From Thermocrinis sp. (GTDB taxonomy: Bacteria > Aquificota > Aquificia > Aquificales > Aquificaceae): a DNA stretch of 13,157 nt. The translations under genes were made by a program, and so were the position numbers. Below are positions 1 to 6,221 of this stretch, one piece after another (position 1 is the stretch's first letter; each line of letters opens with the position of its first letter). The stretch covers positions 1-13,157 of the forward strand of contig JAEMPM010000069.1 in the NCBI GenBank assembly GCA_022759285.1. Reading direction: 5' to 3'. The notes beneath the pieces are model-generated. The model was not told where the DNA came from. It was given only the letters and a program-made list of their open reading frames with translations, and searched no databases.

Positions 1-740
1 ATGAGTGTCAGTCTGGAAGGGATAACCTTTGTAAAGATTACGATATACTTGGGCTAAGAAGCAAAGGTGGTTATGCGGAGTTTGTAAAGGTACCCGCAAG
101 GAATGTTTTGCCAAAGCCAAAAAACTTGAGCTTTGAAGAGTCTGCCAGTTATCCCCTTACCTTTTTAACCGTTTGGAATGCCTTGGTTAGAAAGGGAGGG
201 ATAAAGCCACACAGTAGGGTTTTAATATGGGCTGGCTCCTCGGGCGTGGGTGTTGCAGGTATTCAAATAGCCAAGCTTTTTGGTGCTTTTGTGATAGCCA
301 CTGCGGGGGACGAAAGGAAAGCAAAAATGTGCAAAGACCTTGGGGCGGATGTGGTCATAAATCACTATGAGGAGGATGTGGTAAAGAAGGTTAGAGGACT
401 GTTCAAAGAGGGAGTGGATATTGTTATGGACCATGTAGGGGAAGCAACCTTTTGGAGAAGCGTGGAATGTCTTAAAAAGGGTGGAAAGCTTGTTTTCTTC
501 GGCACTACCACGGGTTCAAAGGCGGAGATAGATATAAGGTATGTTTTTGTTAGAGAAATTGAACTTTTGGGTGTTTATATGGGACCAAGGGCAGACCTCT
601 TTAAGATCACCAAACTTTTTGAAAGGGGGCTTTTAAAGCCAGTGGTGGATAAAGTTTTTGACCTCAAGGAGGCCCAAGAAGCCCACAGATACTTGGAAAG
701 CTCTAAGCACTTCGGGAAGGTTGTGCTGAAGGTTGAATAA
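1..740 (+). CDS. Medium-chain zinc-type alcohol dehydrogenase / quinone reductase-like oxidoreductase (5' partial)
   Basis: The open frame runs in from the left edge; its first complete codon is at position 3 and 245 residues are visible. The first visible residues contain C-x7-C (residues 2 and 10), matching the last two cysteines of the C-x2-C-x2-C-x7-C structural zinc lobe of medium-chain dehydrogenases, followed by the usual GGYAEF segment. A Rossmann nucleotide-binding loop, GSSGVG, lies at visible residues 78-83. The C-terminus, HFGKVVLKVE, is typical of the family. It probably oxidises or reduces an alcohol, aldehyde or quinone-like substrate with NAD(P)H; the substrate cannot be told, and the catalytic zinc region lies outside the window. 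A TTG at 108 could be read as a start, but the coding similarity upstream of it argues against that. The last 38 bases overlap the end of the opposite-strand MscS gene. Confidence 0.85.
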   Translation, partial: ECQSGRDNLCKDYDILGLRSKGGYAEFVKVPARNVLPKPKNLSFEESASYPLTFLTVWNALVRKGGIKPHSRVLIWAGSSGVGVAGIQIAKLFGAFVIATAGDERKAKMCKDLGADVVINHYEEDVVKKVRGLFKEGVDIVMDHVGEATFWRSVECLKKGGKLVFFGTTTGSKAEIDIRYVFVREIELLGVYMGPRADLFKITKLFERGLLKPVVDKVFDLKEAQEAHRYLESSKHFGKVVLKVE

Positions 741-1710
741 AAGGTACACCCTCCCTCTCGTAGGCCTTTTTGAGCCTTTTTATAAACTCGTGGCGGATAA
801 GAAACTGATAGTCCGGGTTAAGGACTCTGAGAGTGATGTTTAAGGTAATTCCAAGCTCTGTGAAGGCATTGTAGCGCACAGAAGGTTCAAAGTTTGGGTC
901 TGCACCCTCAACAGTTTTTTGCACCTCCTTTGCAACCTCTAAGGTTAACCTTTCTGCTTTTTCAAGGTCCGAAGAATATGGGATCACGATGGAAACTACA
1001 GTGTTCATTGAAGGTACTGGTTTTCCGTAGTTTATTACTATGGAGTTAACCAGCCGGGAGTTTGGCACCACCACAAGATTGTTGTCTCGTCTCCTAATAA
1101 TTGTGTTCATCCATGTTATGTCTTCTACATAACCTTCTTCACCATTTTCTAACCTAACAAAATCTCCCACTTCAATCTGTCTGCTGGCAATTAAGTTAAG
1201 CCCGGCAAGGATGTTGGAAAGCGTACCCTGAAGGGCAAGGGAGATCGCAAGTCCAGCAATGCCTAAGGTAGTTATAAAATGAACTACCTGAATACCAAGA
1301 TAAGACAGGATAGTTATAGTACCCAAAATAAAGACGAACAATTTAATTATCACAAATACAATACCAGTCCTTGGAAATTTCAAGCTTGCCTTTGAAATAT
1401 AAACCTGTAAAAGTTCAGAGAGCAAATTAGAAAAAAATGAGGTTATAGAAAGGATCAATAGAGATATTAAAACCTTTTCTACTACCGACGAGTACCCCAA
1501 AAGTAGCCTAGAACTGAGCTTTACCGTAAGGTAAAGGCTAATAACAATTGCCCAAAACAAAGAAGGTAAGCGGAGTACCCGAAGAAGCATTACCGCATAG
1601 TCTTGGGAAGATTTTTTAATGAAACCAAAAAAAAGCCTCCTAACTAACAAAAAAGCTGACAGTGAGCCCAAGAATATCAAACCGCTTAACAAAAGTCCGT
1701 GCCTTACCAA
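703..1710 (-). CDS. MscS-family small-conductance mechanosensitive channel
   Basis: This is a 335-residue inner-membrane channel expected to open under membrane tension and release solutes on hypo-osmotic shock. About five hydrophobic helices are visible, near residues 4-23, 47-65, 77-97, 117-136 and 143-165. The last leads into a Gly/Ala-rich pore helix at about 147-175, the hallmark of MscS. The beta domain follows (VGDFVRL, YVEDITW and VVVPNSRLVNS, about 180-224), then the cytoplasmic alpha/beta domain to the end. It has more N-terminal helices than E. coli MscS (three), which is common in the wider family. The TTG start is chosen because GGAGG lies 5 bases upstream. The start overlaps the rhomboid stop codon by 7 bases, so translation is probably coupled. 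Its 3' end runs 38 bases into the opposite-strand dehydrogenase gene, with no terminator visible. Confidence 0.9.
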   Translation of the reverse strand: MVRHGLLLSGLIFLGSLSAFLLVRRLFFGFIKKSSQDYAVMLLRVLRLPSLFWAIVISLYLTVKLSSRLLLGYSSVVEKVLISLLILSITSFFSNLLSELLQVYISKASLKFPRTGIVFVIIKLFVFILGTITILSYLGIQVVHFITTLGIAGLAISLALQGTLSNILAGLNLIASRQIEVGDFVRLENGEEGYVEDITWMNTIIRRRDNNLVVVPNSRLVNSIVINYGKPVPSMNTVVSIVIPYSSDLEKAERLTLEVAKEVQKTVEGADPNFEPSVRYNAFTELGITLNITLRVLNPDYQFLIRHEFIKRLKKAYEREGVPFIQPSAQPSRSA

Positions 1711-2360
1711 TACAACCTCCTTCTGTAAAACACTCTAACGAGCTTGTAGCCTACAAAAAATCCACCTATGTGGGCAAACCAAGCCACTCCACCCATACCT
1801 GCAAAGGGCAGTGTAGTCAGCCCGTTTATAATTTGAATAAACACCCACATACCTATAAAAAATACTGCCGGTAATTCCACAAAGGTTAGGAAAAAGAAAA
1901 TGGGCACAAGGGCAAGAATACGGGCATGTGGGAAAAGATAAAGGTATGCTCCCAGTACCCCGCTTATAGCTCCGCTGGCACCTACCATAGGTACATCCAC
2001 AGCACCTGTTAAAAAACTAACAAGGGATTGAATAACCGCCGCACCAAAACCACACAGCACGTAAAACAGCAGATATTTAAACTTTCCCAGACGATCTTCC
2101 ACGTTATCTCCAAAAACCCACAAAAACCACATATTGCCAATGATATGGAGCCAGCTTCCGTGTAAAAACATGTGAGTAAACAACTGATAAGGTTTGGAAA
2201 AAACTTCCTCCGGTACTAAACCAAAGTTATAGATAAAATCGTCAAACTCGTACTCGCCCAAATTTACTTCATACAGCCATATCACAGAGCAAACAAGGAT
2301 GATAGCTAAATTGACAATTGGAAAACTTCTGCTTGGGTTTATATCCTTTAAAGGGATCAT
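1704..2360 (-). CDS. Rhomboid-family intramembrane serine protease
   Basis: This 218-residue polytopic membrane protein should cleave transmembrane segments of substrate proteins within the bilayer. With the chosen start, the catalytic serine is Ser129 in a GASG motif. The catalytic histidine is His197 in the last membrane helix (FAHIGG). The HGSWLHIIGN segment places His67, His72 and Asn76 in the conserved oxyanion-region helix. Both catalytic residues are present, so it is predicted active rather than a pseudo-rhomboid. About six membrane helices are visible. The ATG at 2360 is preferred to the TTG at 2369: MIPLKD is the usual N-terminus of this subfamily, and the TTG would lie at or upstream of the predicted transcription start. 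Neither start has a Shine-Dalgarno sequence. The gene is first in an operon with the MscS channel; its substrates are unknown. Confidence 0.9.
   Translation of the reverse strand: MIPLKDINPSRSFPIVNLAIILVCSVIWLYEVNLGEYEFDDFIYNFGLVPEEVFSKPYQLFTHMFLHGSWLHIIGNMWFLWVFGDNVEDRLGKFKYLLFYVLCGFGAAVIQSLVSFLTGAVDVPMVGASGAISGVLGAYLYLFPHARILALVPIFFFLTFVELPAVFFIGMWVFIQIINGLTTLPFAGMGGVAWFAHIGGFFVGYKLVRVFYRRRLYW
1716..1720 (-). promoter_or_regulatory. Ribosome binding site fixing the TTG start of the MscS gene
   Basis: The minus strand reads AGGAGG followed by TTGTA and then the TTG start codon. The strong Shine-Dalgarno match and 5-base spacing decide this non-ATG start. The site lies inside the last codons of the rhomboid gene. 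Confidence 0.8.
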
Positions 2361-2371
2361 GTCAGGCAAAG

Positions 2372-2380
2372 ATTATAACA
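2372..2380 (-). promoter_or_regulatory. Extended -10 promoter for rhomboid-MscS operon
   Basis: The minus strand reads TGTTATAAT, a perfect TGn-TATAAT extended -10 element. No convincing -35 is present at 16-18 bases. Transcription should begin near 2365, about 5 bases before the ATG, so the mRNA would be nearly leaderless. This fits the lack of a ribosome binding site. The start point is inferred, not measured. Confidence 0.55.
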
Positions 2381-2406
2381 GATAGTCCATTCTATTCTTT
2401 AAAATA

Positions 2407-2416
2407 TGCTTATAAT
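2407..2416 (+). promoter_or_regulatory. Putative promoter of sqr
   Basis: A perfect TATAAT at 2411-2416 is preceded by TGCT, so the TG is one base further away than in a strict extended -10. No good -35 is seen. Transcription would start near 2423, leaving a leader of about 29 bases with GGAGG at 2441-2445. The upstream part of this promoter shares DNA with the divergent rhomboid promoter. Confidence 0.5.
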
Positions 2417-2451
2417 TTTACTAAGCCAAATCTAATTTTTGGAGGTATGCA

Positions 2452-3744
2452 ATGAGCAAGCATGTAGTTATACTAGGTGGTGGCATAGGTGGTTTAGCAA
2501 CCGCCTACAGTCTAAGGAAGATGGACAAAAATTTGAGGATCACAGTAGTCTCAGGCAGGCCATACTTTGGTTTTACGCCCTCTTATCCGCACTTAGCGCT
2601 GGGCTGGAGAAAGTTCGAAGACATAAGCGTTCCTTTAGGAAGCTTACTGCCAAAGCATGGTATTGAATATGTGCCAGAGGACGGAGAGAGAATAGACCCA
2701 GATGCCAACAAAGTTTGGACTACATCCGGTAAAGAGATTGAGTATGATTACTTGGTAATTGCCACTGGTCCAAAGCTGGTTTTTAGTGCAGAGGGGCAAG
2801 AACAAAACTCCACCTCTATATGCACAGCAGAGCACGCTCTGGAACTTCGGGAAAAGCTTGAGGAATTTTATAAGAACCCGGGACCTGTTGTGATTGGTGC
2901 ATTACCCGGCGTTAGCTGTTTTGGACCGGCTTATGAATTTGCCTTTATGCTACATTATGAGCTCAAAAAGAGGGGAATAAGACACAAGGTGCCCATAACC
3001 TTTATAACCTCAGAGCCTTACGTAGGTCATATGGGGCTTGGTGGTGTGGGACCTTCAAGAAGATTAATGGAAGACCTTTTTGCAGAGAAAAGCATAAAAT
3101 GGATTGCCAACGTGAAGATCACCAAGGTAGAACCAGATAAGGTAATTTACGAGGATCTAAATGGCAATACCTACGAGGAGCCTTGTAAGCTATCCATGCT
3201 GATGCCAAAGTTTATGGGCCCCGAGGTAGTTGCATCCGCTGGAGATAAAGTAGCAAATCCTGCCGACAATATGGTTATCGTCGATAAGTGTTTACAAAAC
3301 CCCACTTACAAAAACATCTACGCTGTGGGTACCGTAACTGCCATACCTCCTGTGGAGCAAACACCTATACCTACTGGAGTATCCAAGATAGGTATGGTTG
3401 TAGAACAAATGGCTATGGCGGTAGCAAAGAACATAATCAATGATATAAGAAACTCTACAGATAGATATGCACCGGAGTTCTTTGCCATATGTGTTGCAGA
3501 TATGGGAAAGGATGCTATCTTCTTCTATGTAAATCCAGTTATACCTCCAAGGACTGAGGTGAAGTTTAGCAAAGGTATATGGCCACACTACATGAAATTT
3601 GCTTTTGAAAAGTATTTCATGTGGAAAATAAAGAGTGGAAACATCGCACCTTTCTTTGAAGAGGAGGGACTTAAGCTGTTGTTTGGTACAAAGGGGGTTG
3701 TCCCTTGTTCAGATTGTTCAGGAGCGCCTGGTAGAGCGTGTTAA
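2452..3744 (+). CDS. sqr: Sulfide:quinone oxidoreductase
   Basis: This 430-residue flavoprotein oxidises sulfide to polysulfide or sulfur and passes electrons to membrane quinone, feeding respiration. The FAD-binding GxGxxG is at residues 9-14 (GGGIGG), and a second dinucleotide-fold ATGPK motif is at about 104-108. The three redox-active cysteines are Cys124 (SICTAEHA), Cys156 (GVSCFGPAYEF) and Cys347 (AICVAD). These match the residue numbers known for the structurally solved Aquifex aeolicus enzyme, and the length matches too. The C-terminal part (about 375-410) is aromatic and amphipathic, as expected for the monotopic membrane anchor. Three more cysteines at 419, 422 and 430 close the protein. 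The ATG has GGAGG 6 bases upstream. It is monocistronic, with its own promoter and terminator, and tail to tail with a cytochrome c gene that could act further down the same chain. Confidence 0.97.
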   Translation: MSKHVVILGGGIGGLATAYSLRKMDKNLRITVVSGRPYFGFTPSYPHLALGWRKFEDISVPLGSLLPKHGIEYVPEDGERIDPDANKVWTTSGKEIEYDYLVIATGPKLVFSAEGQEQNSTSICTAEHALELREKLEEFYKNPGPVVIGALPGVSCFGPAYEFAFMLHYELKKRGIRHKVPITFITSEPYVGHMGLGGVGPSRRLMEDLFAEKSIKWIANVKITKVEPDKVIYEDLNGNTYEEPCKLSMLMPKFMGPEVVASAGDKVANPADNMVIVDKCLQNPTYKNIYAVGTVTAIPPVEQTPIPTGVSKIGMVVEQMAMAVAKNIINDIRNSTDRYAPEFFAICVADMGKDAIFFYVNPVIPPRTEVKFSKGIWPHYMKFAFEKYFMWKIKSGNIAPFFEEEGLKLLFGTKGVVPCSDCSGAPGRAC

Positions 3745-3749
3745 AGGGA

Positions 3750-3772
3750 GGGGGCATTGCCCCCCTTTTTTT
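3750..3772 (+). terminator. Rho-independent terminator of sqr
   Basis: GGGGGC, a three-base ATT loop and GCCCCC form a perfect 6-bp GC stem, followed by one more C and a run of seven T. It begins 5 bases after the sqr stop. On the minus strand the hairpin is not followed by a T run, so it should work mainly for sqr; it could still help define the cytochrome mRNA end. Confidence 0.9.
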
Positions 3773-3777
3773 AAAAA

Positions 3778-4269
3778 TTACTTAAGAGAAAGAATCCACT
3801 CTGCAAGCTTCTTGGCTTCTTCGTCGGTTACATTCTGAGGAGGCATTGGTACATTACCCCATGTACCAGAACCACCTTTCTTAATCTTGTCCACCAGGTA
3901 ATTCACTGCGTCAGATTTGCCTGCATACTTCTTTGCTACATCCTTAAAGGCTGGTCCCACTTTCTTGGCGTTTACATCGTGGCAAGCAAGACAGCCCTTA
4001 GACTTAGCTAGATCCTCTGCACCTGCCGCTGCAGCAGCTTGAGCTGGCTTTGCCTCAGACTTTTGTTGTTCGGCGGCTTTTTGCTCTCCTGCAGGTTGCT
4101 GACCAGACTGTTGCTGCTCAGGTTGTTGGGTTGACTGAGGTTGCTGAGCGGACTGTTGTTGCTGCTCCGCAGGCTTTTGTTCCCCTGCAGACTGTTCTGC
4201 AGGCTTTTGCTCGCAGGATGCTGCCAAAAAGCCCAGGGTGAAAAGTCCCAAAAGCAGCATTCTCTTCAT
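3778..4269 (-). CDS. Membrane-anchored (lipoprotein-like) cytochrome c552-type protein
   Basis: This 163-residue monohaem cytochrome c is expected in the periplasm. An N-terminal signal sequence with a hydrophobic core ends in LAASC, a plausible if imperfect lipobox, so Cys19 may carry lipid. Residues 20-83 are a low-complexity Gln/Glu/Pro/Ala/Lys linker. Residues 84-163 form an 80-residue c552/c551 domain: haem-binding CLACH at 93-97 with His97 as proximal ligand, and Met142 in PMPP as the expected distal ligand. Subtracting 83 places these at 10-14 and 59, the numbering of Hydrogenobacter thermophilus c552, which is soluble and has no such linker. The ATG has AGGAGGTG just upstream. It probably carries electrons from the cytochrome bc1 complex to a terminal oxidase. 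The tether, and hence the exact partner, is inferred. Confidence 0.9.
   Translation of the reverse strand: MKRMLLLGLFTLGFLAASCEQKPAEQSAGEQKPAEQQQQSAQQPQSTQQPEQQQSGQQPAGEQKAAEQQKSEAKPAQAAAAAGAEDLAKSKGCLACHDVNAKKVGPAFKDVAKKYAGKSDAVNYLVDKIKKGGSGTWGNVPMPPQNVTDEEAKKLAEWILSLK
4150..4209 (-). repeat. Tandem 10-residue repeat in the cytochrome linker
   Basis: Residues 21-40 contain two copies of a 10-residue unit beginning QKPAEQ. The DNA word GCAGGCTTTTG (plus strand) recurs exactly 30 bases apart, at 4169-4179 and 4199-4209. A degenerate third copy (GEQKAAEQQ) lies near residues 61-69. The whole linker, 4021-4212, is Gln/Glu/Pro-rich and may vary in length between strains by repeat slippage; that variation is an inference. 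Confidence 0.7.
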
Positions 4270-4292
4270 GGTACACCTCCTTTAAATTGTTA

Positions 4293-4301
4293 TGGTATAA
4301 T
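4293..4301 (+). promoter_or_regulatory. Extended -10 promoter of rpsT
   Basis: The plus strand reads TGGTATAAT, a perfect extended -10 element with no recognisable -35. Transcription should start near 4308, leaving a leader of about 32 bases that includes GGAGG at 4329-4333, 6 bases before the ATG. Confidence 0.6.
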
Positions 4302-4310
4302 AGTATATCA
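4302..4310 (-). promoter_or_regulatory. Extended -10 promoter of the cytochrome c gene
   Basis: The minus strand reads TGATATACT, a TGn extended -10 with one mismatch to TATAAT. Transcription would begin near 4295, giving a leader of about 26 bases. The hexamer (4302-4307) directly abuts the opposite-strand -10 of rpsT (4296-4301). Confidence 0.45.
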
Positions 4311-4339
4311 CTAATTGAAATCCTTGCTGGAGGTTTTGT

Positions 4340-4627
4340 ATGCCGAACACGAGACAAGCCAAAAAGCGTATGAGAAGGGACGCCAAAAGAAGGTTGAGAA
4401 ACAGGTATCACCTTTCACGTATGAAGACCTACATAAGGAACTTTAAAAAGCTCATAGCGGAAGGTAAGCTGGAAGAGGCAAAAGAGTATCTACCGAAGGT
4501 AATATCTGTAATACAGCATACCGCCTCAAAGGGGGTAATTCACAAAAACGAGGCAAGCAGAAGGTGTTCAAGGGTTCAAAAGCTTCTTAACCAAGCCCTT
4601 GCCAAGGCTCAGGGAGGCAACCAATAG
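4340..4627 (+). CDS. rpsT: 30S ribosomal protein S20
   Basis: This 95-residue, strongly basic protein binds 16S rRNA as a helical bundle and helps assemble the small subunit. The N-terminus (MPNTRQAKKRMRRDAKRR) is the rRNA-binding start of the S20 family. The C-terminal half keeps the family's GVIHKNEASRRCSRVQKLL segment, where K/N-x-AARxxSRL is usual. Its length falls in the family range. The ATG has GGAGG 6 bases upstream and the gene has its own promoter. No terminator is visible; the last 60 bases overlap the 3' end of murJ on the other strand. Confidence 0.97.
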   Translation: MPNTRQAKKRMRRDAKRRLRNRYHLSRMKTYIRNFKKLIAEGKLEEAKEYLPKVISVIQHTASKGVIHKNEASRRCSRVQKLLNQALAKAQGGNQ

Positions 4628-6046
4628 TTCCTCCCTAAAAAGAACCAAAAGGCTAAAGTAAAGAATAATACACATAGGTATTGCTAAAAGTAGATGTATT
4701 TTGTCTTTCAAAAATAGGCCAAAGAGTCCCATCAGAAGGCCAGCAAGAGCTACCTTCATCGAACTTTCCATTAAGGTTTGCCAATCTATCAACTGGTAAG
4801 TTTTCTTCAGGAGGTATCCAAAGGAGAAGATGGAAGAGGTCGCGGTACCCAAAGCCAAGCCCACCGCACCAAGCTTTAGCACAAAGGCATAAATAAGGGC
4901 ACTTGTGCCCTCAGACAAAATGGCCAACAGGCTCGCTTTCATAGGTGTAAAGGTGTCTCCTTTGGCAAAAAATACACTGCTGAGGGCTTTTTGAAGGGAA
5001 AAAAAGATAAGCCCCAAACTGTAAGCTTTTAGTACATAAGAGACCATTAAAACATCAGTTCCAGAGAAGTTCCCTCTACCGTATAGAAGCCTCACTATCT
5101 GCTCGGAGAAGACAAGAAGGCCCACTACAGAAGGAAAGGATAGCAAAAACAAAAAACGCATAGCCAAAGTTATGTTCTTGCTTCTGTCTTCACCTAAAGA
5201 GAGGGCAGAAAGCAAAGAATTTGCCACGCCCACAGATATAGCGCCTAAAGGTAGTTGGAATATCCTGTTGGCGTAATAAAGGTAAGATATAGCACCCAAA
5301 GTCAAAAAGGAAGTCAGAAAGGTGTCTATAAAGAAAGATAACTGAGCAACTCCAAAGCCCATAAGGGCTGGTATCAGCCTTTTGAACAAAAGCTTAACAT
5401 CGGGATGGAGCCTAAGACTAAAACCCAAAGGAATTCCTCTTAAAAAGGGTAGATGGAAGGTAAACTGTAAAAACCCTCCCGCTAAAACACCGCCTATCAA
5501 TGCATAATAGCCAAAACTTTGTGCAAAAAGAGCAATAACCAAAGAAAAGCCTATGTTAAAAACTGCCTGAGCAAAGGCAGGTACAAAAAACACACCGCGA
5601 GTGTTCAAAAGGGCCATAAAAAAGGCAGATAAACCCACAAACAGAAGGTATATAAAGACCCATCTACCCATAAAAACCGCCAGATCAAAGTAAGGCTTAG
5701 CCCTCAAGCCCGGTGCAATAATGCTTATGAGATATTCAGCAAATAACACCCCCAAAAGAACTACCAATAGGTTTATGAGTAAATAGTAGCCTAAGGCAGA
5801 ACTCAAAAACTCCTTTTCCTTGCCCTCCTTTACCTGCTTAGCGTATATTGGTACAAAGGCAGCGTTGAACCCACCTTCCCCAAAAAGTCTTCTGAAGGTG
5901 TTAGGTAGTCTAAAGGCAACAAAAAAGGCATCTGTTACCTGGGAGACGCCAAAGTGGTATGCTATGAGGGCATCTCTAATGTAACCTAAAATCCTGCTCA
6001 GAAGGGTTGCGAAGGAAAAGGAGAGACTGTGTTTTATGAGCCTCAT
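4568..6046 (-). CDS. murJ: Lipid II flippase MurJ
   Basis: This 492-residue polytopic protein of the MOP exporter family, with about 14 membrane helices, moves lipid II across the inner membrane for peptidoglycan synthesis. The N-terminal signature is clear: SRILGYIRD, TDAFFVAF and FRRLFGEGGFNAAFVPIY. With the ATG at 6046, the charged residues fall at Arg18, Arg24, Asp39 and Arg52/Arg53, the positions known to matter in E. coli MurJ. This strongly supports the start. An in-frame extension to 6097 would read through the tRNA gene and is not credible. The ATG lies 7 bases after the tRNA CCA end and has no Shine-Dalgarno sequence, so the gene is probably co-transcribed with the tRNA. The 3' end overlaps rpsT by 60 bases. 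Confidence 0.95.
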   Translation of the reverse strand: MRLIKHSLSFSFATLLSRILGYIRDALIAYHFGVSQVTDAFFVAFRLPNTFRRLFGEGGFNAAFVPIYAKQVKEGKEKEFLSSALGYYLLINLLVVLLGVLFAEYLISIIAPGLRAKPYFDLAVFMGRWVFIYLLFVGLSAFFMALLNTRGVFFVPAFAQAVFNIGFSLVIALFAQSFGYYALIGGVLAGGFLQFTFHLPFLRGIPLGFSLRLHPDVKLLFKRLIPALMGFGVAQLSFFIDTFLTSFLTLGAISYLYYANRIFQLPLGAISVGVANSLLSALSLGEDRSKNITLAMRFLFLLSFPSVVGLLVFSEQIVRLLYGRGNFSGTDVLMVSYVLKAYSLGLIFFSLQKALSSVFFAKGDTFTPMKASLLAILSEGTSALIYAFVLKLGAVGLALGTATSSIFSFGYLLKKTYQLIDWQTLMESSMKVALAGLLMGLFGLFLKDKIHLLLAIPMCIILYFSLLVLFREELLVASLSLGKGLVKKLLNP

Positions 6047-6053
6047 TGTTTGT

Positions 6054-6140
6054 TGGTGCCGGAGGCGGGAGTCGAACCCGCACGCCCTTTCGGGCACTGC
6101 CCCCTCAAGACAGCGCGTCTGCCAATTCCGCCACTCCGGC
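6054..6140 (-). tRNA. tRNA-Leu (anticodon GAG)
   Basis: An 87-base class II tRNA on the minus strand with an encoded CCA end (6054-6056). The acceptor stem GCCGGAG/CTCCGGC pairs perfectly over 7 bp, with discriminator A. The anticodon stem is CTGTC/GGCAG (one G-U pair) around the loop TTGAGGG, giving GAG at 6104-6106. The long variable arm (about GTGCCCGAAAGGGCGT) is typical of leucine tRNAs, and GGTTCGA marks the T arm. It reads CUC and CUU codons. Confidence 0.97.
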
Positions 6141-6150
6141 TTTACTACTT

Positions 6151-6159
6151 ATTATAACA
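6151..6159 (-). promoter_or_regulatory. Extended -10 promoter of tRNA-Leu-murJ
   Basis: The minus strand reads TGTTATAAT, the same nonamer as the rhomboid promoter, 10 bases before the tRNA 5' end. Transcription would start near 6144, so the tRNA precursor would have a leader of only a few bases. No -35 match is seen. Confidence 0.6.
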
Positions 6160-6180
6160 CACCTCTAAGCTTTTGGTTTG

Positions 6181-6189
6181 TGATATAAT
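6181..6189 (+). promoter_or_regulatory. Extended -10 promoter of acpP-fabF-rnc
   Basis: The plus strand reads TGATATAAT, a perfect extended -10 without a clear -35. Transcription would start near 6196, leaving a leader of about 26 bases. It diverges from the tRNA promoter, with 21 bases between the two elements. Confidence 0.6.
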
Positions 6190-6207
6190 AATGCAAACAC
6201 TAAAGTT

Positions 6208-6214
6208 AAGGAGG
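6208..6214 (+). promoter_or_regulatory. Ribosome binding site deciding the acpP start
   Basis: AAGGAGG lies 7 bases before the ATG at 6222 but only one base before an in-frame TTG at 6216. This rules out the TTG and fixes the ATG. Confidence 0.85.
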
Positions 6215-6221
6215 TTTGATT

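Noticed and set aside
108..110. TTG as the start of the dehydrogenase
   Set aside because: The frame is open to the left edge and encodes the end of the structural zinc lobe and the GGYAEF segment, so the gene begins outside the window.
2439..2666. 75-residue frame overlapping the start of sqr in another frame
   Set aside because: It is a shadow of sqr on the same strand with no family resemblance, and the ribosome binding site serves the sqr ATG.
3750..3772. Bidirectional terminator for sqr and the cytochrome
   Set aside because: The T run follows the stem only on the plus strand; on the minus strand the hairpin is followed by CTCCCTTTAA, which is weak.
4021..4212. CRISPR-like or mobile repeat in the glutamine-rich region
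   Set aside because: The repeats are short, in frame and code for a low-complexity linker; there are no spacers or inverted termini.
6047..6097. A 17-residue N-terminal extension of MurJ
   Set aside because: It would translate the tRNA-Leu sequence. The ATG at 6046 gives MurJ residue numbering that matches E. coli.
6216..6221. TTG start adding two residues to the acyl carrier protein
   Set aside because: It is one base from the Shine-Dalgarno site, too close to use, and would move the attachment serine from 36 to 38.
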